DNA of 64,000 nt from Colwellia sp. 20A7 (GTDB lineage Bacteria > Pseudomonadota > Gammaproteobacteria > Enterobacterales > Alteromonadaceae), in NCBI RefSeq assembly GCF_009832865.1, contig NZ_CP047130.1:4464001-4528000 (forward strand), read 5' to 3'. A model generated the notes under the pieces. That model was not told where the DNA came from. It made no database searches and was given only the letters and a program-made list of their open reading frames with translations. Of the stretch, positions 16,327-24,750 are shown piece by piece. The number at the start of each line of letters is the position of its first letter. The stretch's first letter is position 1. The position numbers were made by a program, and so were the translations under genes.

Positions 16327-17310
16327 ATGGAATTAGATAAACAGAATGTTTTAGTGGTAGACGACGAACCCACTAATTTAAAAGTATTAAATAACATTCT
16401 TAATGATACCTATAAGCTTACCTTCGCCAAAAGTGGTGAGGATGCTTTACGTTTGATCAAAAAAGACAGACCAGATTTAATTTTACTCGACGTTATGATG
16501 CCAGGAATGACAGGCTACGAAGTATGTGAAACCCTTAAGAATGATCCATTATATAAATCGATTCCTATTATTTTTGTGACTGCCTTAAACGAAAGAGAAG
16601 ACGAAGCAAAAGGCCTAAATCTAGGCGCAGTAGACTATATTGCCAAACCAGTTAGCCCGCCGGTAGTAAAAGCACGTGTAAAAACACACTTATCACTAGT
16701 TGATGCAGAAGAGCTAAAACGCACCAGACTACAAGTAATACAGCGTTTAGGTCGTGCATCAGAATACAAAGATAACGAAACTGGCATGCATGTAATGCGC
16801 ATGAGCCATTATTCAAGAATAATAGCCCTCGCTTACGGTTATACAGAAAAAGAAGCTGACAACTTATTCCATGCAGCACCAATGCACGATATTGGTAAAA
16901 TTGGTATTCCAGATAGCATCATGCTCAAACCAGGTAAGCTTACCGAGGAAGAGTTTGAGATAATGAAAAAGCATCCTGAAATTGGCGCTGAAATTTTAGG
17001 TGAATCGGATTCAGATCTAATTGAACTCGCTAAAATAGTGTCAATGACTCATCACGAGAAGTGGGATGGTACTGGTTATCCCAAAAAATTAAAAGGCACA
17101 GATATCCCACGATCTGGCCGTATTATTGCGTTAGCCGATGTATTTGACGCGTTAACTAGCGTTCGTCCGTACAAAGATGCTTGGTCAGTGGAAAAAGCTG
17201 TAGAATTTATTCAAGAGCAAAAGGGCAAACATTTTGACCCTGAAATGGTCGATTTATTTATACAACAATTAGATAAAGTTATTGAAATAAAGCAGCGTTG
17301 GAAAGATTAA
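16327..17310 (+). CDS. Response regulator with HD-GYP cyclic-di-GMP phosphodiesterase domain
   Basis: A 327-residue RpfG-type protein. The receiver domain (1-125) has Asp11-Asp12-Asp13 region VVDDEP and phosphoacceptor Asp55 (LLDVMMPG), with Lys107 near the end. The HD-GYP domain (about 145-327) is complete: HDIGKIGIPD with His187-Asp188, THHEKWDGTGYP with the GYP triad at 250-252, and ALADVFDAL. It should break down cyclic-di-GMP when phosphorylated. It is 20 bases behind the MHYT hybrid kinase with a GAGAAAA leader, so the two form an operon and probably a phosphorelay pair. Confidence 0.93.
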   Translation: MELDKQNVLVVDDEPTNLKVLNNILNDTYKLTFAKSGEDALRLIKKDRPDLILLDVMMPGMTGYEVCETLKNDPLYKSIPIIFVTALNEREDEAKGLNLGAVDYIAKPVSPPVVKARVKTHLSLVDAEELKRTRLQVIQRLGRASEYKDNETGMHVMRMSHYSRIIALAYGYTEKEADNLFHAAPMHDIGKIGIPDSIMLKPGKLTEEEFEIMKKHPEIGAEILGESDSDLIELAKIVSMTHHEKWDGTGYPKKLKGTDIPRSGRIIALADVFDALTSVRPYKDAWSVEKAVEFIQEQKGKHFDPEMVDLFIQQLDKVIEIKQRWKD

Positions 17311-17313
17311 ATG

Positions 17314-17880
17314 TTAGAAAACTAGCGCTAACGCCTTCGCTTTTAAAGCAGATTGTTTGTCTCCCATAACATGCGCGCAATTAATACAACCCTCTTTGAG
17401 TAACAACAGTAACTCTACCAGCGAAGTGAGCTGATTCTTATCGGATATTAATGGTTCAAGTTGCTGTTCGAAAAAATGCTTGATATGCGTTTTATGCTGC
17501 AAACATAATTTTTTGATTTCATTATGATGATCGCTATATTCTGCTGCAGAATTTACAAAAAAACAGCCACTGAACGACCCTAGCTCCACTGATTTATCAT
17601 TAATCCACTCATCTAACGCATCAAATACTTGTTCAATAAAAACCGTAGTTGAGCTGTTATCGTTACACTTTTGAATGAACCATGTCATAAAGCTTTGATC
17701 TCGTTCAATAACACAAGCCTGAATTAACGCTTCTTTACTGGCAAAATGATTATATAAGGTTTTTTTAGCAATACCTGATTCTACCAAAATTTCATTAATT
17801 CCTACCGCATGAATACCTTTTTCATAAAATAACTTTAACGCAGTATTTACTAGTTGTTGACGCTTATCTATTTGTTTCAT
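17314..17880 (-). CDS. TetR/AcrR-family transcriptional repressor
   Basis: A 188-residue regulator with an N-terminal helix-turn-helix (ALKLFYEKGIHAVGINEILVESGIAKKTLYNHFASKEALI, about residues 12-52) and a C-terminal ligand domain with three Cys near residues 105, 128 and 165-170. It ends three bases from the HD-GYP gene end (convergent) and is divergent from a SnoaL-like gene. The shared promoter has a perfect pair of inverted 20-base arms (17985-18038), each holding an AGACNNGTCT core, the expected TetR operator type. Autorepression and control of the neighbour follow by inference. Confidence 0.85.
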   Translation of the reverse strand: MKQIDKRQQLVNTALKLFYEKGIHAVGINEILVESGIAKKTLYNHFASKEALIQACVIERDQSFMTWFIQKCNDNSSTTVFIEQVFDALDEWINDKSVELGSFSGCFFVNSAAEYSDHHNEIKKLCLQHKTHIKHFFEQQLEPLISDKNQLTSLVELLLLLKEGCINCAHVMGDKQSALKAKALALVF

Positions 17881-17984
17881 TTTAGGATCTTACGGTGCAT
17901 GGAGTATTTAACTAAGCCATGATGTGTATTAATTATTTAATTGAGGATTAATTAACGAACTTAGTGATAAATAAAATATTGCAC

Positions 17985-18038
17985 AAGTATACAGACTTGT
18001 CTACTATAGCTCAACCAGGTAGACAAGTCTGTATACTT
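17985..18038. promoter_or_regulatory. Perfect inverted-repeat operator pair
   Basis: Two 20-base arms (17985-18004 and 18019-18038) are exact reverse complements with a 14-base spacer. Each arm contains TATACAGACTTGTCTAC or its complement, itself a near-palindrome around AGACNNGTCT. They lie between the divergent TetR and SnoaL-like genes, so two repressor dimers probably bind facing the two promoters. Confidence 0.75.
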
Positions 18039-18088
18039 TAAAGCATTGTTTATTGGGTTATCAAATTAAATCAATCGTTGGAGTTAGT

Positions 18089-18559
18089 ATGGAAAATACA
18101 CGCCCACCTTTACCACCATTTACAGCGAAAAGTGCCGTAGAAAAAGTAAGAGCCGCAGAAAATGGTTGGAACAATAAAGACCCACAAAAAGTGTCATTGG
18201 CTTATACCAAAGATAGTCAATGGAGAAATCGTTCAAGCTTTGTGAATGGCCGAGATGAAATTGTCGAGTTTTTAACAGAAAAATGGCAAAAAGAAATAGA
18301 CTATAAATTAATTAAAGAGCTTTGGGCTTTTACCGAAAACCGCATTGCTGTTCGTTACGCTTATGAGTATAAAAATTCTGAAGGCCAATGGTTTCGAGCA
18401 TATGGCAATGAAAACTGGGAGTTTGATGAATTTGGCTTAATGAAAAATCGTTATGCTTGTATTAACGATTTAGCTATTGAAGCAAAAGATCGTTTATTTA
18501 CCTGGCAAGGTAACATTCGTCCCGATGATTTCCCCAGTTTGACTGAGCTAGGACTATAG
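18089..18559 (+). CDS. DUF1348/SnoaL-like (NTF2 fold) protein
   Basis: A 156-residue member of the DUF1348 group of NTF2-like proteins, small cone-shaped folds that hold a hydrophobic ligand or act as isomerase-like enzymes; the specific role is not known. Typical segments are [26 protein letters not shown] (about 25-50), a conserved [18 protein letters not shown], and the end [22 protein letters not shown]. The start is the ATG at 18089, which has GGAG six bases upstream; an earlier ATG would place coding sequence near the operator. Control by the divergent TetR protein is likely. Confidence 0.82.
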   Translation: MENTRPPLPPFTAKSAVEKVRAAENGWNNKDPQKVSLAYTKDSQWRNRSSFVNGRDEIVEFLTEKWQKEIDYKLIKELWAFTENRIAVRYAYEYKNSEGQWFRAYGNENWEFDEFGLMKNRYACINDLAIEAKDRLFTWQGNIRPDDFPSLTELGL

Positions 18560-18573
18560 CTAATTATCTTAAA

Positions 18574-18607
18574 GAGTAATCAATAACTATATTCGTATTG
18601 ATTACTC
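18574..18607. terminator. Hairpin between convergent genes
   Basis: GAGTAATCAATA (18574-18585) pairs perfectly with its complement at 18596-18607 across a ten-base loop. It lies between the ends of the SnoaL-like and glutaredoxin genes. There is no long T run, so strength is uncertain. Confidence 0.5.
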
Positions 18608-18627
18608 AATTATCTAATACTGATTGT

Positions 18628-18858
18628 TTAACCTGCACCATAAATTTTCTTAAAATTTGCTAAATTCCAACCAATCATGACTTCATTGCCAATTTTTAGT
18701 GCTGGAACAGAGCGAGCACCAATAGCATCAAGCTCTTTTCTACCGCGCTGCATTTTCGCATTGGTTAATCTGTATTTAATGTCATTATCATCTAAATATT
18801 TTTGAGCTTCACGACAATAGGGGCATTTATCTGAAATATATAAAACAACGCGTTTCAT
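18628..18858 (-). CDS. Glutaredoxin family protein
   Basis: A 76-residue thioredoxin-fold protein that probably reduces disulfides with glutathione in the cytoplasm. The redox motif CPYC is at residues 12-15 in the frame MKRVVLYISDKCPYCREAQ. The family cis-proline is in RSVPALKIG and the GxW end in MIGWNLANF. The size is that of a compact glutaredoxin. Start taken as ATG 18858, six bases after AAAGG; a GTG sits one codon earlier. It stands alone between convergent genes. Confidence 0.88.
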   Translation of the reverse strand: MKRVVLYISDKCPYCREAQKYLDDNDIKYRLTNAKMQRGRKELDAIGARSVPALKIGNEVMIGWNLANFKKIYGAG

Positions 18859-18987
18859 CACTAACCTTTACAGAGCTATTAAAGAGTCGCTATTTTACTG
18901 AAGTCTCACAAAAAAACAAAGATGAATTAACTGAGCTATCAATTACTGCCTCGATGAAAAGTACTCCTCTGTTTTATCTTAGCAAAA

Positions 18988-19536
18988 TTAGTCGTCACCT
19001 TTTACCGGAAAGCTTTCAAATTTATGTTTGACTTTCTCAGGTGCATTACTATCAATATAAAGTGTCGAGACAATTTTTTTATCCTGAGCTGTCCAATGCA
19101 TATGACCATGATTGTTCAATGTTACCGATACTGTATTTATCCCTTCTTTAAAGTGTTCAGCAGGTAAATGCACATCTAATCCATATACACGCTGAATTTT
19201 AATACCGTTTATATATAAATGCGCATGTCCTTCAACAAAACCTGTTTCTTTATCGATAGATACAGACATAAGATCTGCCATACTAGAAACGCCATTTGGT
19301 GGGGGCGTTAAATGATAGTTTTGTATTTTAAGGTGTAAGTTATAACCCGACATTGTGTCTTTATTTAAGACTAAACTTAAAGCCGGTTCTTTTACATTCG
19401 TTGGTACAGCAATAGGTAAATGGGAATGATCCATTTGCATCGGTTTAGTTTGTTCATTGCTTACCGACTGTGCTTTGGTTTCACCTATGCTAACAGCCAA
19501 TACCATTACTAAAATAACAAAATAACTTTTCTTCAT
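18988..19536 (-). CDS. Exported protein of unknown function beside YHYH gene
   Basis: A 182-residue protein with a Sec signal (about 1-22, ending TKAQS). The mature part has HSHLPIAVP, the segment LHLKIQNYHLTPPPNG, EGHAHLYINGIKIQRVYG and NNHGHMHW, so it is rich in histidine pairs that could bind a metal such as copper. It looks like a single beta-sandwich domain. It follows the YHYH lipoprotein gene on the same strand, 109 bases downstream, with a hairpin between them. The two may act on the same process in the periplasm. Function not known. Confidence 0.6.
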   Translation of the reverse strand: MKKSYFVILVMVLAVSIGETKAQSVSNEQTKPMQMDHSHLPIAVPTNVKEPALSLVLNKDTMSGYNLHLKIQNYHLTPPPNGVSSMADLMSVSIDKETGFVEGHAHLYINGIKIQRVYGLDVHLPAEHFKEGINTVSVTLNNHGHMHWTAQDKKIVSTLYIDSNAPEKVKHKFESFPVKGDD

Positions 19537-19596
19537 AACGTGGATAATTTCACCTAAAATTTAAACATACTATATCAATACAACTACAAAACAAGA

Positions 19597-19629
19597 TTAA
19601 CGCAGAGGCATTACCCCTGCGTTAATTTT
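19597..19629 (-). terminator. Hairpin after the YHYH gene
   Basis: TTAACGCAGAGG (19597-19608) pairs with CCCCTGCGTTAA (19614-19625) with one mismatch. It lies between the YHYH gene and the next minus-strand gene, and could end or attenuate transcription. Confidence 0.5.
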
Positions 19630-19645
19630 TAACCTCAGGAAGGAA

Positions 19646-21232
19646 TTATCCGTTTGGAGGACCGCCACCTGGAGGGCCACCACCTGCAGCAGAAGTACCA
19701 CACTGGCTTATAGAATTTGTTGCAAGTTCACCTTTAAAGTCTGGTCCAATCGTATAAGGATAAGCTGGCATTAATGTGCCATCTGCATCTTGTGTTAACG
19801 TAATATGGTAGTGGTAACCTTTACCATCGTTAGTATCATGGCCATTATGTTTATCTAACTGAGCACCTGTTACTGTTTCGTTAGCAAAGTAGTAATCTTC
19901 GTAAAAATAACCATCATCTGCCGCTAAAACGTTACCAGATAAAGTATTAACATCTTCACCAATAGCTGGACCATTTGCTACAGTTTCAACACCTTGAGAA
20001 ATATCAGCCGGGTCAACTAAAATACAGCTTCTTTCGCCTTCAGTACTACAACCACCTTCACTTGCATCTAAACCGTAGTCACGAATTTTCCAGCCACTTA
20101 TCGCTAAAGTATTCTCACTTTCATATGGTCCATAAAGTGGGTAACCGTCGGCAGCAAAACCGTAAATAGGAGAATGAGCATCGCTGCTATCACCTACTAA
20201 GGTAGCTAAACAGCTAGTATAAAAATGATGATGATAATCACCTTGTGCCGCATGACCACCACAAATATCAACATCGTACTGTTCAGCAACAGGTGCTAGG
20301 CTATACCAAACGTTATTGCCTTCGCTCATGCCATCGCCCCAGTTATAAATACTGGTACCATTAACCATCAAGCCAATTTTACCTAAACCGGTTTCACACG
20401 CTTCTTCAGTTTCGTCTATTACTGTTGGCTCTGCAGGAAAGTAAGCTTGAGTTGTTTGTTCAGTAGGACAACCTGGACCTGGAGGCCAGTAACCATCACC
20501 GCCTGTATCTAAACAGTTTTCAGTGCTACTGTTGTAACCAATGTCTTCACCAAAGGTAACCACTTGCCCAGCTACGGCTGAAGTGCTGCCAGAGCTAAAA
20601 TCTGTAGCTGCTTTCGGACGTTGATTAAGTTGTTCAACAATAGATTCGGTAATAGTTACGTCGTATTTAGGAATACCTGTTGTTTCAACATACGCATATT
20701 CAACATCAAGGCTATCTTCAACTACAGTAACCATTTCAGCAACTTGTACGTTTACTAAGACGCTACCTGAGGTTGAAGCGATTTTTTCAGAGCTGGTTTC
20801 ATTGTTAATTATCCAACTTGATAAACTTGATACAGTAGTTGTGGTTTGCGGAGTAACAATAATATCAACACTATCAGATACAACCGCATTAGTGCCGTCA
20901 TCTACTGTTAATTCAAATGTAAGTACTTCTTGGCTTTCAAGCTCAGGAGCTGTAAAAGTAATGGTAGTACTATCAACTTGATTTATCGTAACAGTGGTGC
21001 CAGACGTTTGACTCCAGGTTGTAACGACTTCGTCATCATCTGAGATAGACGCAGTAATAGTCACTTCTTGGGCTGATACAACTGTTTGCTCGGCTCCAGC
21101 ATCTACTACAGGTATTTCATTAATAACTTCCACTGGTACTGTTGAATCAACTGAATCACTTGAATCACTACCACCACAGGCTGTTAATCCCAAAACAGAA
21201 ATTAATGCCAACATCAACATTGATTTTTTCAT
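19646..21232 (-). CDS. YHYH-domain lipoprotein with N-terminal REJ/PKD-like domain
   Basis: A 528-residue surface or periplasmic lipoprotein: lipobox LTAC with Cys19, an Ig-like REJ/PKD-type domain at about 36-128 (VDAGAEQTVVSAQEVTITASISDDDEVVTTWSQTSG), a linker, and a C-terminal YHYH domain. The latter shows GDYHHHFYTSC, DGYPLYGPYE, and GKGYHYHITL, the motifs that name the family. The protein ends in a Gly/Pro-rich tail. The role of YHYH proteins is poorly known; His clusters suggest a metal. The acidic composition fits a secreted marine protein. It heads a short transcription unit with the His-rich exported protein downstream. Confidence 0.85.
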   Translation of the reverse strand: MKKSMLMLALISVLGLTACGGSDSSDSVDSTVPVEVINEIPVVDAGAEQTVVSAQEVTITASISDDDEVVTTWSQTSGTTVTINQVDSTTITFTAPELESQEVLTFELTVDDGTNAVVSDSVDIIVTPQTTTTVSSLSSWIINNETSSEKIASTSGSVLVNVQVAEMVTVVEDSLDVEYAYVETTGIPKYDVTITESIVEQLNQRPKAATDFSSGSTSAVAGQVVTFGEDIGYNSSTENCLDTGGDGYWPPGPGCPTEQTTQAYFPAEPTVIDETEEACETGLGKIGLMVNGTSIYNWGDGMSEGNNVWYSLAPVAEQYDVDICGGHAAQGDYHHHFYTSCLATLVGDSSDAHSPIYGFAADGYPLYGPYESENTLAISGWKIRDYGLDASEGGCSTEGERSCILVDPADISQGVETVANGPAIGEDVNTLSGNVLAADDGYFYEDYYFANETVTGAQLDKHNGHDTNDGKGYHYHITLTQDADGTLMPAYPYTIGPDFKGELATNSISQCGTSAAGGGPPGGGPPNG

Positions 21233-21518
21233 ACAAATTTTATCTATAAAGGTAACTTATAGAAAGTGTATCTATAAAATGTGCAAACAATGTGGAAATA
21301 AGAAAATAAATTATGATCGGTCATTAAATTTAACTATTTAGAACAAATAACTTATTCTCAGTATGCTGGGTGTAGCGCCAAAGTAGTCAGCAAAGTAATC
21401 GATATAGGCTAACAGTAATTAGTGCCATCTTTAACATTGGACTTAGGGGAACTTCTATCACTTACCTAATTCTCTATAAGATAATAGGCTTTACGAGTGT
21501 AATATCTTAGCGTGCTAA

Positions 21519-21860
21519 CTAAGAGGTAGGGTTATTTTCAGATGAAAGAGCCCGAGCTTTACTTTTAGCTCTTTTTTTTCTTTGCTCTTTTTTACTCGCT
21601 AGCACTACAGTATTTATAAATTCGGCTGATTTTTGGCTTGGATTATAAGCAATTTCAATAGTATTACCGTTATATTCAATAATATCACCGTGGCGAATTT
21701 TTTTACGTTTTTGAACGACAACTTTTTTATTTACTGAAACATTGCCTTCACTGATCATGGTTTTAGCTTCGCCGCTACTGCCAACCATATTGGCTATTTT
21801 AAGTAATTGAAAAAGTTCTATCGGTTCAACACAAATGTCGAAAGTTGAGTGTTCAGACAT
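21519..21860 (-). CDS. S4-domain RNA-binding protein, YbcJ-like
   Basis: A 113-residue protein dominated by one S4 RNA-binding domain (about 12-75): IELFQLLKIANMVGSSGEAKTMISEGNVSVNKKVVVQKRKKIRHGDIIEYNG. The C-terminal tail is strongly basic (KKEQRKKRAKSKARA), which suits RNA or ribosome contact. YbcJ itself is about 70 residues, so this version carries an extra tail. It stands alone on the minus strand. The RNA target is unknown. Confidence 0.85.
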   Translation of the reverse strand: MSEHSTFDICVEPIELFQLLKIANMVGSSGEAKTMISEGNVSVNKKVVVQKRKKIRHGDIIEYNGNTIEIAYNPSQKSAEFINTVVLASKKEQRKKRAKSKARALSSENNPTS

Positions 21861-22092
21861 GAAATACGCCTAATGATTTTAAATAATAAGATTGCTGATA
21901 TTCTAACATGTATTAAATAAAACTCATATTAAGGAAACTTTATTATGTTGAGCTAAAATATACGGTAAACACATTATGTAAGAATACGGAAAAACAATAA
22001 TTTTGCCATTTAAAAATAAATATTATCGGCAGTTTTTAACTTATTGCTGTCATTAAAGTTTACTTAAACTTAAGATTAAAACCTCAGTTATA

Positions 22093-22785
22093 TTAAGCGT
22101 TTTGTACACGTATAATTTGATTTTCAACATCAATTAAGTGACCGGTTTTGAGCCACACTTTTGCGCCTTCCTTTCCCGCTTTAGCATTAATTTCACTATT
22201 TACAGGAACACGTAACCAGCTATGCTTTGTTAAAGTGTCTGTTTGCTCATCTAATGATCCTGACAATACAAGTAATTCAGCGCCTTTTGCTACATCAAGT
22301 GTTATTTCAGCACCCGGTTCAAAATGTAATAAACTCACTTCTTCAATAGGGTCTTTATACAAAGGGGTAATATGTATCCCCTTAAAACCTTCAAGTGAAA
22401 CACTGCCCATAAAATTTGTTTGTAAGCGTACATGCGTTCTATCATCAGGCTGAAACTGCCATAACTTTACTAACATAACGCAACCCATTTCCGAACTTGG
22501 TTGATGTTTTGATTGCGGTGGGTTTCTTATATAAGAGCCAGCAGGAAAACTACCGTGTTCATCTTGAAATACACCATCAAGCACAATAAATTCTTCACCA
22601 CCCGTGTGAACATGAGGTGAAAATTCACTACCGGGCGCATACCTTACTATAGTTGTCGCGCGAGCAACTTCAGCGCCTACTCTATCAAGTGGCCTTCTAT
22701 GTACACCCGGCATAGGTGATTCAATCCATTCCAGAGAGTCGCTATGCACAACAACACGTTGACTAAAATCTGCAGCAATTTTCAT
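22093..22785 (-). CDS. Cupin-domain protein, ChrR-like double cupin
   Basis: A 230-residue protein with two cupin barrels like those in the sensor half of ChrR anti-sigma factors, without the anti-sigma part. The first (about 10-120) has the metal motif FSPHVHTGGEEFIVLDGVF with three likely ligands (His58, His60, Glu64) and the later histidine in KHQPSS. The second (about 130-225) lacks the His pair. It is probably a small-molecule or peroxide-response enzyme or sensor; the substrate is unknown. It lies after a VOC gene on the same strand, but a hairpin terminator separates them. Confidence 0.75.
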   Translation of the reverse strand: MKIAADFSQRVVVHSDSLEWIESPMPGVHRRPLDRVGAEVARATTIVRYAPGSEFSPHVHTGGEEFIVLDGVFQDEHGSFPAGSYIRNPPQSKHQPSSEMGCVMLVKLWQFQPDDRTHVRLQTNFMGSVSLEGFKGIHITPLYKDPIEEVSLLHFEPGAEITLDVAKGAELLVLSGSLDEQTDTLTKHSWLRVPVNSEINAKAGKEGAKVWLKTGHLIDVENQIIRVQNA

Positions 22786-22845
22786 TTTTGATTCCTCAAT
22801 TTAATTAACCTAACCTAAGCTCAGCTCAACTTAGTTAATAAAAAC

Positions 22846-22871
22846 AAAAGGTCGATAAACATCGACCTTTT
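22846..22871 (-). terminator. Intrinsic terminator after the VOC gene
   Basis: AAAAGGTCGAT (22846-22856) and ATCGACCTTTT (22861-22871) form a perfect 11-base stem with a four-base loop. On the minus strand the stem is followed by a T-rich stretch (CTTTTGTTTT). It ends the VOC transcript before the cupin gene. Confidence 0.75.
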
Positions 22872-22893
22872 CTGTGTATTTCACTATTGACGA

Positions 22894-23277
22894 TTAAGTC
22901 ATATGGAAGAAACAAAGTTTATTTCCATCTAAGTCATAAACATATGAACCATAGAAGAAATCAAAACGCTGTCCAGGTTCACCAGCATCAGTAGCGCCTA
23001 ATTCAATTGCTTTATTATAAAGCGCTTTTGCACCCTCAATAGAGCCACCAGGAATAGCAACTTGCTGTCCATTACCACAACTTTGTTCATTGTTATCATG
23101 AGGAATACATACAGCTAACATTGCCCCGCCAGCGTCTGTTCCATAAAATTTAATTCTATCCATTTCCATAACTCTTTTACCGCCAACTAGCTCAAGTAAA
23201 GCATCGTAAAAAGAAACAGCTTTGTCTAGGTCTTTTGAACCAATAGTAGTATATCCAATCATTGTTAGTACCTTCAT
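22894..23277 (-). CDS. VOC-family (glyoxalase/bleomycin-resistance fold) protein
   Basis: A 127-residue member of the vicinal oxygen chelate superfamily, with the usual pattern of IGYTTIGSKDLDKAVSFYDALL at the start, a mid AIPGGSIEGAKALYNKAIELGATDAGEPGQR, and the metal-site strand YVYDLDGNKLCFFHMT at the end. Such proteins use a metal for isomerisation or for drug or epoxide chemistry; the specific substrate is unknown. The promoter carries a perfect CTACCTAC-CA-GTAGGTAG palindrome at 23365, a TetR-type site shared with the regulator gene at 23910, so it is likely induced with that regulon. Confidence 0.82.
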   Translation of the reverse strand: MKVLTMIGYTTIGSKDLDKAVSFYDALLELVGGKRVMEMDRIKFYGTDAGGAMLAVCIPHDNNEQSCGNGQQVAIPGGSIEGAKALYNKAIELGATDAGEPGQRFDFFYGSYVYDLDGNKLCFFHMT

Positions 23278-23364
23278 TTTATAAGTTAAGTGATTAAATA
23301 TATTTGTAGGTTTTTAATTGAATAACCTTATAAATACATTTTATTTCGAACGAGTGGATATTAT

Positions 23365-23382
23365 CTACCTACCAGTAGGTAG
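23365..23382. promoter_or_regulatory. TetR-type operator upstream of the VOC gene
   Basis: CTACCTACCAGTAGGTAG is a perfect palindrome of eight-base half-sites around a two-base centre, 88 bases upstream of the VOC start. Related sites occur at 23584-23601 (15 of 18 matching) and 23864-23881 (12 of 18), just before the TetR gene. Confidence 0.7.
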
Positions 23383-23585
23383 TCAACGATTTATTTTAAT
23401 TAGTTTTTAAAAAACACTTAAAAATCCCAGTAAGACAAAACATAACAACATGATTTAAAGGTTAATTTTATTATTTTATAAAAATTAAATAATTATTTAA
23501 TTTTTCAAGCAGAGGTTAAGATAGGCTAATAATTAGCAATAAAAATTGACATTCTCTTAAACTAAGCTCACGATGCAACCAAACT

Positions 23586-23612
23586 ACCACCCAGTAGATA
23601 GGTGGTTTTTTT
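23586..23612 (+). terminator. Terminator-like hairpin overlapping an operator copy
   Basis: ACCACC (23586-23591) pairs with GGTGGT (23601-23606) across nine bases and is followed by seven T residues. It overlaps CTACCACCCAGTAGATAG, a close match to the nearby operator. No gene reads into it from the left, so it could end a small RNA or be a relic. Confidence 0.45.
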
Positions 23613-23863
23613 AGATGAATTAAAGAGAATGTTATGAAATATAATAAAGATATTATTAGTACGCGTTTTACAATACATACCGCTTTTACGATGGTCAGCA
23701 CGAAATAAAAATACGACACCAAGACAAAGTATAGAAACAAAAAACTTATGCTTTTTTTAATGTTTGCTATCCATAGTGCCACCAAGCCTGACTAGCTTGA
23801 TTACGTTAATAAAATTAATGTAATCAACTGCAATTTCTTCAACGTAAAATGCCTTGTAATGGA

Positions 23864-23881
23864 CTATCTACTGTTAGATAA
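23864..23881. promoter_or_regulatory. Putative autoregulatory operator of the TetR gene
   Basis: CTATCTACTGTTAGATAA keeps the CTAYCTAC/TAGRTA half-sites of the operator at 23365. It lies 28 bases before the chosen ATG of the TetR gene, as expected for autorepression. Confidence 0.55.
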
Positions 23882-23909
23882 TTGCCCGTCCAGTCATAGG
23901 AAGATGATC

Positions 23910-24428
23910 ATGAGTAAAAAAGAAGAACTCTTAAAAGTCGCTGAAAATAAAGTACGTCAAGGCGGTTACAACAATTTTAGCTTTAGAGAAATTGCCAATG
24001 AAGTAGGCATTAAGAGTGCCAGTGTGCATTATCACTTTCCTACAAAAGCTGACTTAGGCGCTGAGCTAGCACATCAATATACAAACGCTTTTTTAGCGGC
24101 ATTAGGTGATGTTGACGACATTAAAGCAAGAGGCGAAAACCCAATTGATGTTTACACACAAATTTTCAAAGGTGCTTTATTAACTGATGACAAAATGTGT
24201 TTATGTGGATTATTAGGAGCTCAAAACGAAAGCTTGCCAGAAAAAGTGCAAGTTGAAGTAAAACGCTTCTTTGATAAAAACTTAACCTGGCTTAATGCTG
24301 CACATACCGCTAATGGCGAAGCTAACCCCGCTCATGCTGCAATAACCACAGTAAGTTTACTTGAGGGTGCAATGATGATCAGCAAAGCCCTAAACGACCA
24401 TAGCTACTTTACACTTGCGACTCAATAA
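23910..24428 (+). CDS. TetR/AcrR-family transcriptional repressor
   Basis: A 172-residue regulator with a helix-turn-helix at about residues 8-52 (AENKVRQGGYNNFSFREIANEVGIKSASVHYHFPTKADLGAEL) and a C-terminal ligand domain containing Cys-Leu-Cys near 95. The ATG at 23910 was chosen because AGGAAG ends six bases upstream; a longer frame from 23859 would run through the operator. It probably represses itself and the VOC gene, and perhaps the cupin gene, through the CTACCTAC-type palindromes. The inducing compound is unknown. Confidence 0.85.
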   Translation: MSKKEELLKVAENKVRQGGYNNFSFREIANEVGIKSASVHYHFPTKADLGAELAHQYTNAFLAALGDVDDIKARGENPIDVYTQIFKGALLTDDKMCLCGLLGAQNESLPEKVQVEVKRFFDKNLTWLNAAHTANGEANPAHAAITTVSLLEGAMMISKALNDHSYFTLATQ

Positions 24429-24750
24429 TTGGCATACTGAATCACACAAAACCCCACGGATCCAACGTTTATTGACCCCCTTCATCGTCATCCTGAACTT
24501 GATTCAGGATCTTAATCGTTATGCTGTTACCGTTGGGGGTTCCGTATTAAGTGACTTGCTATATTCCAACACGTTATACTTAAACGTATTAATATACTCA
24601 TTAAATAGATTCAAAATCCTCAAAGAAGGTATTGGTAAACCAGGACCTCTATGACATGATTCTAATGACTCAGCTCCGATGTTATTACTGCACATAACGC
24701 TAATACTAAAAATTTGTTTACCTACCCTTTGCTGCATACCAAGAGATTAA
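24429..24750. other. Non-coding gap with a short inverted repeat
   Basis: The gap between the TetR and LuxR genes holds ATCCTGAA-N5-TTCAGGAT (24490-24510), a motif of the kind often found scattered between genes in bacteria. Nothing else is recognisable. Confidence 0.5.
24490..24510. repeat. Short palindromic intergenic repeat
   Basis: ATCCTGAA pairs exactly with TTCAGGAT around CTTGA. The surrounding GTCATCCTGAACTTGATTCA wording resembles a common dispersed intergenic palindrome. There is no T tract after it. Confidence 0.5.

Larger units (their letters stand above)
23278..23909. other. Intergenic region with three related operators, no gene seen
   Basis: Between the VOC gene and the TetR gene lie 632 AT-rich bases. 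They hold the operator at 23365, a degenerate copy at 23584-23601 overlapping a terminator-like hairpin, and another at 23864-23881. No credible gene is seen; a fragment of lost DNA is possible because the gap is long for a divergent promoter. Confidence 0.5.

Noticed and set aside
23516..23785. Open frame of 89 codons, hydrophobic, in the VOC-TetR gap
   Set aside because: It crosses the terminator-like hairpin and operator copy, lacks a ribosome site, and its hydrophobicity is what AT-rich DNA gives by chance.
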